Assembly (NCBI GenBank): GCA_028280945.1
Contig: JANQKV010000013.1
Span: forward strand, 44,186-108,185
Length of the DNA: 64,000 nt
Direction of reading: 5' to 3'
Source: Opitutaceae bacterium
Lineage (GTDB): Bacteria; Verrucomicrobiota; Verrucomicrobiia; Opitutales; Opitutaceae
This document shows positions 44,535 through 52,995 of this stretch, piece by piece (within the stretch, counting starts at the first letter, position 1; each line of letters begins with the position of its first letter). The position numbers were made by a program, and so were the translations under genes. The notes under the pieces are model-generated. The model was not told the origin of the DNA. It was given only the letters and a program-made list of their open reading frames with translations, and made no database searches.

Positions 44535-44636
44535 TCATATAAAAATCCCAAAACGACAGGTAGTGAGAGCGAATGCTCCGACCATGGCCGCCGAATCAAC
44601 GGTTTTGCATTTCGTGACTCGAAAGTCCGTTTTTCT

Positions 44637-47600
44637 TTACGAGTCCGCCGGCTGGTTGGTCATGAAATAAAGCACGGGAACCGCGAGGCGACTGATCAAC
44701 AGCGAGGCAATTTCGCCAAACATCAGGCTGATCGCCAAACCTTGGAAGATGGGGTCGGCCAAAATCACGCTGGCCCCAACGACGACTGCCAGAGCTGTCA
44801 GCAACATCGGTCGGAAACGCACGGCCCCGGCCTCAATCACCGCATCCCTCAGTTGGCGTCCCTCCGCTCGCCGCAACTCAATGAAGTCCACCAGAATGAT
44901 CGAGTTGCGCACCACAATGCCGGCTCCCGCCATGAATCCGATCATCGACGTGGCGGTGAAGAATGCCCCCATGCCCCAGTGGGCGGGCAGGATTCCGATC
45001 AACGAAAACGGAATCGCGGCCATTACAACAAGAGGAGTGATGTAGCTGTGAAACCAACCCACCATGAGCATGGCGATCAGGATCAACACAGCGGCAAACG
45101 CGATGCCGAGATCACGAAACACCTCCAGTGTGATGTGCCACTCGCCGTCCCATTTGATTGCCGGCTGGGTATCGTCGTGGGGCAGGTTGAGGTGATGAAT
45201 ATCCAACCGGGCTTCGGTTGCCCCAAATTCCCGCGCATCGATTTTGAGCAAATCAAAATGCAGGCCAAACAGTGCGTAAGCCGGGCTCTCGACCACTCCG
45301 GCGACATCGGCCGTCACGTAGGTGACCGGTTTCAGATTCTTGCGGTAACGTGAGCGTTCGCGAGTGGTTTGCTCGATTCGCACCAGCTCGGAAAGGGGCA
45401 CCAACGGGGCCGAGGCATCACGGTCGGCTCGCAGGCGGAGAACCAGCAGGTCCTCCGGGCTTCCCCGGGCGGTGTCCGGCAACTCCAGCAGGATGGCGAT
45501 GTCCTCCCGTTCGCTGGGCTGGTGCAGCAATTCGACAGGCTGGCCGCGGGCCGCGAGCCCAAGTGCCCGGGTCACCGCGTCGGTGCTGATGCCGTGGAGG
45601 GCGGCTTTTTCCGCATCCACCACAAATCGCACGCGGGGTTGGGGTTCTTCGACATACCAGTCGAGGTCAACCATGCCGGGCGCATCAGCCATGAGGTCGC
45701 GCACGCGGCTCGCCAACGCCACACGTTGCTCCTCCCGCGGGCCGTAGATTTCCGCCACGATCGTCTGCAGCACCGGCGGTCCCGGCGGCACCTCCGCCAC
45801 GGCCAGCGCGGCGCCGTGTCGAGTGGCGATGGCGGCCAATTCCGGACGAATCCGCTGCGCGATGTCATGGCTTTGGTCCGCCCGGTCCTTCTTGCCCACC
45901 AGGTTGACCTGGATGTCAGCCACATGCGGGCCGCGGCGCAGAAAGTAGTGGCGCACCAGGCCGTTGAAATTGAAGGGCGAAGCAGTGCCGGCGTAGATTT
46001 GGTAGTCCCGCACCTCGGGATGGGCGCTGATGGCCGCCGCCATTTCCTGGGCAATCGCGGTGGTTTGTTCGAGTGTGGTACCCTCCGGCGTGTCGATGAT
46101 GACCTGGAACTCCGACTTGTTGTCGAACGGCAGCATCTTGATCTTTACGTGACCGGTCAGCACCAGTCCGGCCGAAGCGGCCAGCAGGAGCATGATGGCG
46201 GCCAAAAATCCCCACCGCCAAACCGCCCGGTCGAGCAGCGGCCCCATCACCCGGTAGTAGAGCCGGGTTGACCAATCGTCGCCGGCTTCGCCGCCATGAT
46301 TTTCGATTTCGGATTTCGGATTTTGGATTGAGGTGCCAGTAGTGGTATGACGTTTGAGCACCCGCAGGGCGGCCCACGGGGTGATGGAAAAGGCGATGAC
46401 CAGCGAGAACAGCATGGCCGCCGTGGATCCGATCGGGATCGGGCGCATGTAGGGCCCCATCAGTCCTCCGACGAATGCCATGGGCAGAATGGCGGCGATC
46501 ACCGCCCATGTGGCGAGCACCGTCGGATTGCCCACCTCGTCGACCGCCTCCAGCGCGATGCGCACAAGGGGCTTGCCGGCAGATTCCGGCAGGCGCAGGT
46601 GGCGCACGATGTTTTCAACCACTACAATCGCGTCGTCCACCAGGATTCCGATCGAGAAGATCAGGGCGAAAAGCGTGATGCGGTTCAGCGTGTATCCATA
46701 AAGGTAGAACACGAGCAGCGTCAGGGCCAGCGTCGACGGTATTGCCAGCAGCACAACAAGTGACTCCCGCCAACCCAGGAAAAACAGGATCAGCACCGCG
46801 ACGCCAAAAACCGCGATGCCCATGTGCAGCAGCAGTTCGTTGCTTTTTTCCGCGGCGGTGTGGCCGTAGTCGCGCGTGATGGTCAGCTCCACTTCGGCCG
46901 GCAGGAGTTTGCCGCGCACCGATTCGACCTTGGCCAGCACGTCGTTCACCACGTCGATGGCGTTGGCTCCGGGCCGCTTGGCCACACTCAGGGTCACGGC
47001 CGCTTCGAGTTCCCGTCCGGGCGCGCCGTGGAGCACGTAGTCAACGGGCTCGGTGGCGCCATCGGTGATGGTGGCGACGTCACGCAGGTGAACGGGACGG
47101 CCGGCATGCAGCCCGACCACGACATGGGCGACGTCCTCGGCGTCCGTCAGAAAATTACCGGTCTCCAACAGGACTTCAGTGTTCGCAAAGGGGCGGGAGC
47201 CCGCCTGTTCCGCCCGATTGGTGGCGCGCACCGCGTTTACCACGGCATCAAGGTCGAGTTCACGCGCGGCCAACGCCGCCGGATCCAGCGCGACCCGTAC
47301 GGCCCGGCTGACGCCTCCTATGATGGTGGTCTCGGCAACTTGGTTGGTCGCCTTGACGATTTCCTCCAACTGGGCCGTGAGCCGCCGCAGGGTCAGGTGA
47401 TCGTAGGTCGCGCTGTGCAGGGTGAGGGCGAGGATAGGCACGTCGTCGATCGTGCGCGGTTGGATCAGGGGCTGGCTGACCCCCGCGGGAATGCGATCGT
47501 AATTGGCCTGCAGCTTTTGGTTGAGGCGAATCAGGGCGGCCTCGATGTCGGTGCCGACTTCGAACCGGACGATGGTCAGGGCCTGGCCGGGGTTTGAGGT

Positions 47601-47891
47601 GGAGTAGAGGTATTCGACTCCGGGCACCTCCCACAGCAACTCCTCCATGGGGCGCGTGACCCGGTTTTCGACTTCGGCGGGGCTGGCGCCGGGCATCGTG
47701 ACGATCACATCCACCATGGGCACCTTGATCTGGGGTTCCTCCTCGCGCGGCAGTTGCAGCACGGCGAAGAGCCCCAGCAGAATCGATGCAATGACGGCGA
47801 TCGGCGTCAGCTTTGAGTCGATGAACATCGCCGCCAGACGTCCGGCGAAACCGAAGCGCCCACGGGCATCCGAGGAGGGATCGTTGCTCAT
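44637..47891 (-). CDS. RND efflux transporter permease subunit
   Basis: A 1084-residue inner-membrane RND pump with 12 helices and two large periplasmic loops. It starts with [22 protein letters not shown] and has the proton-relay aspartates in [20 protein letters not shown] (about 408-427). It resembles the HAE/heavy-metal RND group found with ArsR regulators. The start codon overlaps the stop of the membrane-fusion gene (ATGA). In the cytoplasmic loop between the two halves, 46298-46332 is a heptamer tandem repeat that adds [10 protein letters not shown] to the protein. No outer-membrane TolC partner is adjacent. Confidence 0.92.
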   Translation of the reverse strand: MSNDPSSDARGRFGFAGRLAAMFIDSKLTPIAVIASILLGLFAVLQLPREEEPQIKVPMVDVIVTMPGASPAEVENRVTRPMEELLWEVPGVEYLYSTSNPGQALTIVRFEVGTDIEAALIRLNQKLQANYDRIPAGVSQPLIQPRTIDDVPILALTLHSATYDHLTLRRLTAQLEEIVKATNQVAETTIIGGVSRAVRVALDPAALAARELDLDAVVNAVRATNRAEQAGSRPFANTEVLLETGNFLTDAEDVAHVVVGLHAGRPVHLRDVATITDGATEPVDYVLHGAPGRELEAAVTLSVAKRPGANAIDVVNDVLAKVESVRGKLLPAEVELTITRDYGHTAAEKSNELLLHMGIAVFGVAVLILFFLGWRESLVVLLAIPSTLALTLLVFYLYGYTLNRITLFALIFSIGILVDDAIVVVENIVRHLRLPESAGKPLVRIALEAVDEVGNPTVLATWAVIAAILPMAFVGGLMGPYMRPIPIGSTAAMLFSLVIAFSITPWAALRVLKRHTTTGTSIQNPKSEIENHGGEAGDDWSTRLYYRVMGPLLDRAVWRWGFLAAIMLLLAASAGLVLTGHVKIKMLPFDNKSEFQVIIDTPEGTTLEQTTAIAQEMAAAISAHPEVRDYQIYAGTASPFNFNGLVRHYFLRRGPHVADIQVNLVGKKDRADQSHDIAQRIRPELAAIATRHGAALAVAEVPPGPPVLQTIVAEIYGPREEQRVALASRVRDLMADAPGMVDLDWYVEEPQPRVRFVVDAEKAALHGISTDAVTRALGLAARGQPVELLHQPSEREDIAILLELPDTARGSPEDLLVLRLRADRDASAPLVPLSELVRIEQTTRERSRYRKNLKPVTYVTADVAGVVESPAYALFGLHFDLLKIDAREFGATEARLDIHHLNLPHDDTQPAIKWDGEWHITLEVFRDLGIAFAAVLILIAMLMVGWFHSYITPLVVMAAIPFSLIGILPAHWGMGAFFTATSMIGFMAGAGIVVRNSIILVDFIELRRAEGRQLRDAVIEAGAVRFRPMLLTALAVVVGASVILADPIFQGLAISLMFGEIASLLISRLAVPVLYFMTNQPADS
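46298..46332. repeat. Five-copy heptamer tandem repeat inside the RND gene
   Basis: Units on the plus strand are GATTTTC, GATTTCG, GATTTCG, GATTTTG and GATTGAG. The same kind of GATTTCG/CGAAATC array is known between genes of many Verrucomicrobiota and related bacteria and produces NPKSEI-type peptides when translated. Here it lies in frame within a cytoplasmic loop of the pump and does not break the gene. Confidence 0.7.
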
Positions 47892-48922
47892 GGCTGCAGG
47901 GCCGCCGTTACAGGTTGGCCGTCGCGCAATCCGGTGGGCGGGTCAATGACCACGGTCTCTCCCGCGTTGAGACCGGACAGGACAACGGTGCGCTCGCCAT
48001 GGATTGCGCCCGTGCGCACGAGGCGCAGCCGCGCTTCACCCCCCTCAGCCACAAACACCCGCTGCATCTGTCCAAAGGGTGTAACCGTGGAAGAGGGCAC
48101 GGTCAGCTGCTCCCGCTGGGCAACGGGCCAAAGCACCCGGACATATTGACCGGACCGCACGTCCTCACCGATCGGCAATTCCAGCACCACCAGGCGCGTG
48201 CGGGACCTCGGATCGGCCGCCGGCGAAGCCTCCCGCACGCGGGCCGCCAGCGTCTTTTTCATGGTGCTCACTTGCAAGGTTTCGCCAAGGGCGACCTGCG
48301 GCAGTGAATCCGGCACGGCCACGGCCACCTCAAAGGCAGCCTGCCCCTCGACCTCGAAAAGCGGTGTACCCGGAGTGGCCAGGTCTCCGGGCTCCACGTG
48401 CCGGGCGGTAATCACCCCGGAAAAGGGAGCGGTGATGCGGGTGTAGTCCAGTTGGGCCTCGGCCTGGGCAACATTGGCGGCTGCGATCCGGCGATTGTCT
48501 TCGAGTCGATTCACCACCTCCTGGGCGGTTGCTCCCTGGCTCAGCAGAGCCGCCTCGCGCTCAAATTCCCGGGCGGCAAGATCCAGGGCCGCCCGGGCCT
48601 GGGCGACGCGGGCGGTGAGTTCGTCGGCGGAAAGCACCACCAGGACTTCGCCAAGCTCCACCGGCTTGCCGATGGCGAAGCCCGCCTCCTGCACCGTGCC
48701 CAAAACTTTTGCGGCCACAGTGGCCCGTTGTCGGGCGCGAATCGTGCCCGGCAGTTCCTGTCGAGGGGTGACGGCGCCGGCGGTGACCGTGGCTGTTAAG
48801 ACCGCGACAGGATCAGAATCCGGGGTCGTGGTGGTGGCGGGTTGGGATTGACCGCAGCTTGCCAGCAGCAAGCCGGCGATTGAGGCCAGGCTCAGCAGAG
48901 AAATTGAACGAAACGACGACAT
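47888..48922 (-). CDS. RND membrane-fusion (periplasmic adaptor) lipoprotein
   Basis: A 344-residue adaptor. The signal ends in the lipobox LLLASC (Cys about 23). A lipoyl/barrel-sandwich part is split by a coiled-coil hairpin (about 90-150, with [21 protein letters not shown] and [13 protein letters not shown]), followed by [22 protein letters not shown] and beta-barrel domains. It should bridge the RND pump and an outer-membrane channel. The ATG at 48922 opens the signal peptide. The gene lies 17 bp after a DUF2892 gene and overlaps the RND gene by 4 bases. Confidence 0.92.
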   Translation of the reverse strand: MSSFRSISLLSLASIAGLLLASCGQSQPATTTTPDSDPVAVLTATVTAGAVTPRQELPGTIRARQRATVAAKVLGTVQEAGFAIGKPVELGEVLVVLSADELTARVAQARAALDLAAREFEREAALLSQGATAQEVVNRLEDNRRIAAANVAQAEAQLDYTRITAPFSGVITARHVEPGDLATPGTPLFEVEGQAAFEVAVAVPDSLPQVALGETLQVSTMKKTLAARVREASPAADPRSRTRLVVLELPIGEDVRSGQYVRVLWPVAQREQLTVPSSTVTPFGQMQRVFVAEGGEARLRLVRTGAIHGERTVVLSGLNAGETVVIDPPTGLRDGQPVTAALQP

Positions 48923-48939
48923 GGCGTGGGGAGGGGAGT

Positions 48940-49161
48940 TTAGGAACGACCCCGCCAATTGATGGTGCCGTCGGGGCGAACCCGATTCATTTTTTCCAGC
49001 AACAGCGTTGGTGGACAGAATCCCGTAAACGCCGACTGGATGAGGTTGAGACCTATGAAGGCTGTGAACAGCAGCCACCAGGCACTGTGCCATAGGGTGA
49101 GGCCAATGCTGATCAGGATGAAGGTTCCGGCGAGGATGCGGATAAACGAGTCAGTCTTCAT
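48940..49161 (-). CDS. DUF2892 family small membrane protein (second copy)
   Basis: A 73-residue protein with two helices: MKTDSFIRILAGTFILISIGL, then AWWLLFTAFIGLNLIQSAFTGFCPPTLLLEKM. The FCPP motif resembles the membrane part of YgaP, a persulfide-handling rhodanese. It is the first gene of the RND unit and is divergent from the ArsR gene; an operator-like palindrome ends 7 bp before its start codon. The chosen ATG at 49161 avoids translating the operator. Confidence 0.8.
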   Translation of the reverse strand: MKTDSFIRILAGTFILISIGLTLWHSAWWLLFTAFIGLNLIQSAFTGFCPPTLLLEKMNRVRPDGTINWRGRS

Positions 49162-49167
49162 GTTTGA

Positions 49168-49193
49168 CATATAAATTAATATATGAGCACATA
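49168..49193. promoter_or_regulatory. Operator-like palindromes between DUF2892 and ArsR genes
   Basis: CATATA-N6-TATATG (49168-49185) is a perfect inverted repeat, and an overlapping TATG-AGCA-CATA (49182-49193) is a second. They lie in a very AT-rich 77-bp divergent region that must hold both promoters. ArsR-family repressors usually bind such 12-2-12-like AT-rich palindromes. Binding is inferred. Confidence 0.55.
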
Positions 49194-49238
49194 CGTATAT
49201 AGTTGCCAAAAATGTCAAGCGCCTGTTTCAGTCCGTTT

Positions 49239-49574
49239 ATGGGTAAAGCACCGCGACCACTCAGCCCGGAAGCCATCGAACAGATTGCCCGTCGATTTGC
49301 GGCGTTGTCCGAGCCGATGCGGCTGAAGTTGATCCACGCACTTTTCGAAGGTGAAAAGTCGGTCAACGCCCTCGTCGAGGAAACGGGGGGAACGCAGGCG
49401 AATGTCTCACGCCACTTGCAGCACCTTTCCCAGGCGGGGATCCTGGCGCGGCGCAAACAAGGCCTGCAGGTTTTCTACTCCATCGCGGACCCCACGATTT
49501 ATGACCTCTGTGAATTGGTCTGCGGGAGTTTGGAAAAGCGGGCGGACCAGCAGGCAGCGGTGTTTGCCGGCTAA
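49239..49574 (+). CDS. ArsR family repressor, possible sulfide/persulfide sensor
   Basis: A 111-residue winged-helix repressor with FAALSEPMRLKLIHALFEGEKSV, the recognition helix TQANVSRHLQHLSQAGI and wing RRKQGLQVFYSI. The helix-alpha-3 CxC metal site of arsenic sensors is absent. Instead two cysteines sit in the last helix (DLCELVCGSL, Cys91 and Cys95). Cysteine-only sensors such as SqrR and BigR respond to persulfide, and the SQR locus beside it fits that; but those proteins use one cysteine in alpha-2 and one in alpha-5, so the match is partial. An ATG at 49212 is an alternative start. Confidence 0.85.
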   Translation: MGKAPRPLSPEAIEQIARRFAALSEPMRLKLIHALFEGEKSVNALVEETGGTQANVSRHLQHLSQAGILARRKQGLQVFYSIADPTIYDLCELVCGSLEKRADQQAAVFAG

Positions 49575-49656
49575 GGGTGCGCCGCGTTAACGGTGGGAGG
49601 AATGGACGTTGCCGCCGGCCTGGTGGCAGCGGGGCGGAAGGCACATGATCCGGGGA

Positions 49657-50616
49657 TCACCACGACAAGCTGTTGAACAACCATCCGATCAACGTCGTCC
49701 CAACCAACACCAGAATGGCAAAAATGGTCAGGAGGCGCCCGGTCATGACCCCGCGAAGGAGAATCAACTCAGGAAATGAGACGCCCACGGCGGACAGCAG
49801 GAAAGCCAACGCGGTGCCCAATGGAACCCCCTTGGTAACAAATGCGTCCAGCAAGGGCACGGTTGCGTTGGCACTCACATAGAGGGGCAGGCCCGCGAAG
49901 GAAGCCAGCGGCACGGTCCAACCGGCTTTGTCCGCAAACAGTTTCTCGAAAAACCCGGCTGGCACAAAGCCGTGCATTGCAGCCCCCAGTCCAAGAGCGG
50001 CCAAAAGCCACGGGGCGATTTTGCGGAGAATAAACCCGGTCGTCTCGGCGGCATCCCGGAGGCGGGCCGCGGCCCCAACCGGCAGTGGGTCGTCATCCTG
50101 ATCCGGTGAGACCGCGGCATTGGGGGTAAGCCATCGCTCGGCGCGAAGCGCGGTCAACACGAGTCCGCCTCCCACCCCCAGCGCGATGCCGGCCATGGCG
50201 TAGGCGAGGGCAAACTTCCACCCGAAGGTCGCGCCCAACAGGGCCACGGCAATTTCGTTGACCAGGGGCGAGGTGATCAAAAAGGCGAAAGCCACTCCGA
50301 TGGGAAACCGCGCCTGCACAAACCCGAGAAAGATCGGCACCGAGGAGCACGAACAGAACGGGGTGAGTGCACCGAACACGGCGGCGCCGGGGTAGCCGAA
50401 CAGACGGCCTCCCGGTTTCTCCAATTGCCCGCGGATTTTTTCCATGGGCAACGCTCCGCGGACAAGGGCCATCACAAAGGCTACAACCGCCACCAACACG
50501 ATGATCTTAAGCAAATCGTAGACGAAGAAATGCAGGGCTGCTCCGATCCCGTGGCTCGGATCCCAGCCCGTGATATTCACAATAACGTCGGCAATATTCT
50601 CAGCCCAGGACCACAT
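49657..50616 (-). CDS. ArsP-like permease (DUF318/PF03773 family)
   Basis: A 319-residue membrane protein with about eight helices and the family motif TPFCSCSSVPIFLGF (85-99), in which the cysteines are thought to bind arsenic or other metal species. A second conserved block is PLYVSANATVPLLDAFVTKG. ArsP-type permeases export trivalent organoarsenicals; related ones export copper or zinc. It is the last gene of a unit with an arsenic-type ArsR, DUF6428 and DUF5069, which favours arsenic. The central loop is acidic (SPDQDDDPLP). Confidence 0.85.
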   Translation of the reverse strand: MWSWAENIADVIVNITGWDPSHGIGAALHFFVYDLLKIIVLVAVVAFVMALVRGALPMEKIRGQLEKPGGRLFGYPGAAVFGALTPFCSCSSVPIFLGFVQARFPIGVAFAFLITSPLVNEIAVALLGATFGWKFALAYAMAGIALGVGGGLVLTALRAERWLTPNAAVSPDQDDDPLPVGAAARLRDAAETTGFILRKIAPWLLAALGLGAAMHGFVPAGFFEKLFADKAGWTVPLASFAGLPLYVSANATVPLLDAFVTKGVPLGTALAFLLSAVGVSFPELILLRGVMTGRLLTIFAILVLVGTTLIGWLFNSLSW

Positions 50617-50670
50617 GACAACAGACGCTCGAGGAGGACTTTATTTTGATGAAAAGAGCAATGTGAGCCT

Positions 50671-51138
50671 TCACCGCTCGGTTGAATGTGCACCATCCGC
50701 CGCGCCGGGTTCGGTGAGCTCCCGGTGGACGGATTGCCAGTCGTCGAGTGCGTTGAGCAGGATGGAGTCGGTGACAGATCCATCGTCGGGCAGGCCGACT
50801 GACGCCAGGATGGCTTGGCGGGAGGAGTTGGATTTTTTCCGCCGCACCACGATCTCATTCACCCGTTCGATGTTCGCGGGCGACAGGTCAACTGCGGGCT
50901 GCTCCCGGATCCACTGCTCGAATTCGAGATAGGTGGGTTTGGTTTCTTTGAGGAAAGTCCGGGCCGCATCGGGGTCGATATTCAGGCCCTCGAGCACCAT
51001 GTAGTCGAATCCGGGCCGCACGTCCTTGTAACCCGGAGCCAGCTGGTCCACGGCGGACAACAGGGTCTTCAACCAGAGTCGGGGCAGATGGCGGACGCCC
51101 AGCGGGCCGCGGGTGTCGGAGGCGATGAGCGGGATCAT
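50671..51138 (-). CDS. DUF5069 family protein
   Basis: A 155-residue protein with the DUF5069 layout: RGPLGVRHLPRLWLKTLLSA near the start, GFDYMVLEGLNIDPDAARTFL and YLEFEQWIREQ. The family is soluble and of unknown function and is common in Verrucomicrobiota. It starts 25 bp after the DUF6428 stop codon and precedes the permease by 54 bp, so it belongs to the arsenic-type operon by position. An upstream in-frame start would overlap DUF6428 and is not supported by similarity. Confidence 0.8.
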   Translation of the reverse strand: MIPLIASDTRGPLGVRHLPRLWLKTLLSAVDQLAPGYKDVRPGFDYMVLEGLNIDPDAARTFLKETKPTYLEFEQWIREQPAVDLSPANIERVNEIVVRRKKSNSSRQAILASVGLPDDGSVTDSILLNALDDWQSVHRELTEPGAADGAHSTER

Positions 51139-51163
51139 GATTCGGGGGAGAACTTGATTGCCC

Positions 51164-51637
51164 TCAGCAGCAACCCGTTCCCGGGGCGCAGGCACTGCCG
51201 GCGACTCCGGCCTCTTCGGGACTCAATCCGCACTTGTCGCTGGCAAGACAGGCCGGGTGGGGCAGCGCCAGACGAAGGGTGATTTGCTCGTCCGACGCTT
51301 CGAAGGATGCGAGGGGAAACGCGATGGTGCGGCAGTCCTCGTGTTCGATGACAATCGGCAGATCATCGCCGCGCAGAACCGGTTCCGAGAGCGCGAAAAT
51401 CCGGGCGAGTTTGCCCGCGGTCAGGCGATGTTCAACGTCGCTCGCGACCAGCAGCTGCAACTGGCAGTGGGTGGTCGATCGGGAGGTGCCGCCGCAGTCG
51501 ATGAAGTCCTTCTGCACGCGACCGATTTCGGTTACGTGAAAATGGGCCGGCACGACATCATCGTCCGGGAGGACGATGTGCAGCGACGCTTCGGGATGCG
51601 CCTGCAAGGCAGGGATGAGGGATTGGGTGGTATTCAT
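51164..51637 (-). CDS. DUF6428 family protein with cysteine-rich C-terminus
   Basis: A 157-residue protein. The core reads HIVLPDDDVVPAHFHVTEIG, DFIDCGG and HCQLQLLVASDVEHRL, which is the DUF6428 family often placed directly after arsR genes. The C-terminus carries six cysteines in the last 35 residues and ends GTGCC, so it could chelate trivalent arsenic or a soft metal. It starts 10 bp after the ArsR stop codon. Confidence 0.82.
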   Translation of the reverse strand: MNTTQSLIPALQAHPEASLHIVLPDDDVVPAHFHVTEIGRVQKDFIDCGGTSRSTTHCQLQLLVASDVEHRLTAGKLARIFALSEPVLRGDDLPIVIEHEDCRTIAFPLASFEASDEQITLRLALPHPACLASDKCGLSPEEAGVAGSACAPGTGCC

Positions 51638-51647
51638 AAATCGGGTT

Positions 51648-52001
51648 TTAACAGCAGTTGTCGTTCGAAAGGGCCGTGCGGTCGGCCTGGAGCTGCTCGT
51701 CGGTCCGTCCCAGCAGATCGATGGTGCCGAGCACGCGCTTGACCAGCGGATCGGAGGTGCGGGCGAGGCGGTAGTGAATGAAAGTGCCTTCACGACGCTC
51801 CTGCAGCAGGCCGGCGTGCTTCAGCACGGAGAGGTGGCGGGAGATCTTCGAAGGAATGTAGCCGGTGATCGGTCCGATTTCGCAGCTGCACAGCTCCCCG
51901 CGGAAGCGCAGCAGATTCAGGATGCGCAGGCGGGCGGGATCGGCCAGGACGCCCAGGAGTTGGGCCGATTCACGCAGGGAATTTTCAGCAGTCGCAGGCA
52001 T
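51648..52001 (-). CDS. ArsR family repressor with arsenic-type CxC site
   Basis: A 117-residue winged-helix repressor. GELCSCEI (Cys38 and Cys40 at the start of the recognition helix) matches the ELCVCDL-type trivalent arsenic/antimony site. The DNA-binding part is SKISRHLSVLKHAGLLQERREG. The protein ends NDNCC, giving two more vicinal thiols. The ATG at 52001 is chosen; an in-frame TTG lies 9 bases upstream. The short AT-rich palindrome TATT-N5-AATA at 52011-52023, 9 bp upstream of the start codon, may be its operator. Confidence 0.9.
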   Translation of the reverse strand: MPATAENSLRESAQLLGVLADPARLRILNLLRFRGELCSCEIGPITGYIPSKISRHLSVLKHAGLLQERREGTFIHYRLARTSDPLVKRVLGTIDLLGRTDEQLQADRTALSNDNCC

Positions 52002-52143
52002 TAATTTCAATATTTGCGGAATAACAGAAATAAAGAACTTGAGAAGTCAAGCGACATTTCCCGGGCAGGAGAACGGAGTGGCAATTAAGTGAACATCGGT
52101 TGTCTTCATAAATCCTTAACAAGTTGCTGCTTATCCTGATGCC

Positions 52144-52905
52144 ATGCCGCCTGCCTCCTCCTCTCCGGATTCCCATGAATATGATGCCATTGCCGATGCC
52201 TACCGGGAATCCAAGCAGCTGTCCTTCCGGGCGGCGGTAGAGGGTCATACGTTGAAACAACTGTGGGGTGATGTGTCGGGAATGAAGATTCTCGACCTGG
52301 CCTGCGGGGAGGGGCACCACACTCGGATCTTGAAGAAGGCGGGTGGGGTGCTGGTGACCGGAGTCGATATCTCGCGGGAGATGATACAACTCGCCGAACG
52401 GGAGGAGTCTCGCGAACCGCTGGGCTGCCGGTTCGTGCAGGCCGATGCCGCTGCGTATGAACCGGAAACCGATCATGACCTGGTGGTGGCGGCCTATCTG
52501 CTCAATTACGCCTCGACGACCGCATTGCTGGAGGCGTTTTGCCGCACGGCATTTTCCGCCCTGCGCCCGGGGGCGAGGTTCGTGGGTTTTAATGACAACG
52601 TGCGGCGCGATCCCAACGAAGCGCCTTCCTTCGCGCCCTACGGTTTTGAGAAATCGTGCCCGCATCCGCCCCGGCCCGGCGATGAAATCATCTATCACAT
52701 CCAGCAGGCTGATGGATCATCCTTCCCCGTCGTGAACTACTATCAAAGCCCGACGGCCTATGCCGAGGCGTTCGCTGCCGTGGGATTTGTGGACTTCCAA
52801 TGGGAGGGGCCATGGCTCGATCCGGCCGAGCGGGACAATCCGCACTGGGCCGATTTCATGGCCCACGAACCGCTCACGGGTTTCTCCGCCCGGCGCCCTG
52901 AATAA
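52144..52905 (+). CDS. Class I SAM-dependent methyltransferase
   Basis: A 253-residue Rossmann-fold methyltransferase. Motif I is MKILDLACGEGHHTR (about 47-61), motif II has TGVDISREMIQLA with the acidic ribose contact Asp75, and motif post-I DAAAYEPETDHDLVVAAYLL follows. The cysteine set of ArsM arsenite methyltransferases is not present, so despite the arsenic-type operon next door the substrate is unknown. It is divergent from the ArsR gene with a 142-bp gap. Confidence 0.87.
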   Translation: MPPASSSPDSHEYDAIADAYRESKQLSFRAAVEGHTLKQLWGDVSGMKILDLACGEGHHTRILKKAGGVLVTGVDISREMIQLAEREESREPLGCRFVQADAAAYEPETDHDLVVAAYLLNYASTTALLEAFCRTAFSALRPGARFVGFNDNVRRDPNEAPSFAPYGFEKSCPHPPRPGDEIIYHIQQADGSSFPVVNYYQSPTAYAEAFAAVGFVDFQWEGPWLDPAERDNPHWADFMAHEPLTGFSARRPE

Positions 52906-52995
52906 TCACCAGGCGCTCGCCGGTCGGCCTTGGCGATTGGCCAAGAATGTGCAGTCGCGGATCGTCAATTCAGCATGGATGGGTTCCGCTGTCTT

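Noticed and set aside
52144..52905. Arsenite methyltransferase (ArsM)
   Set aside because: The gene is next to an arsenic-type operon, but the conserved ArsM cysteines are missing and the gene is on the other strand; it was kept as a general methyltransferase.
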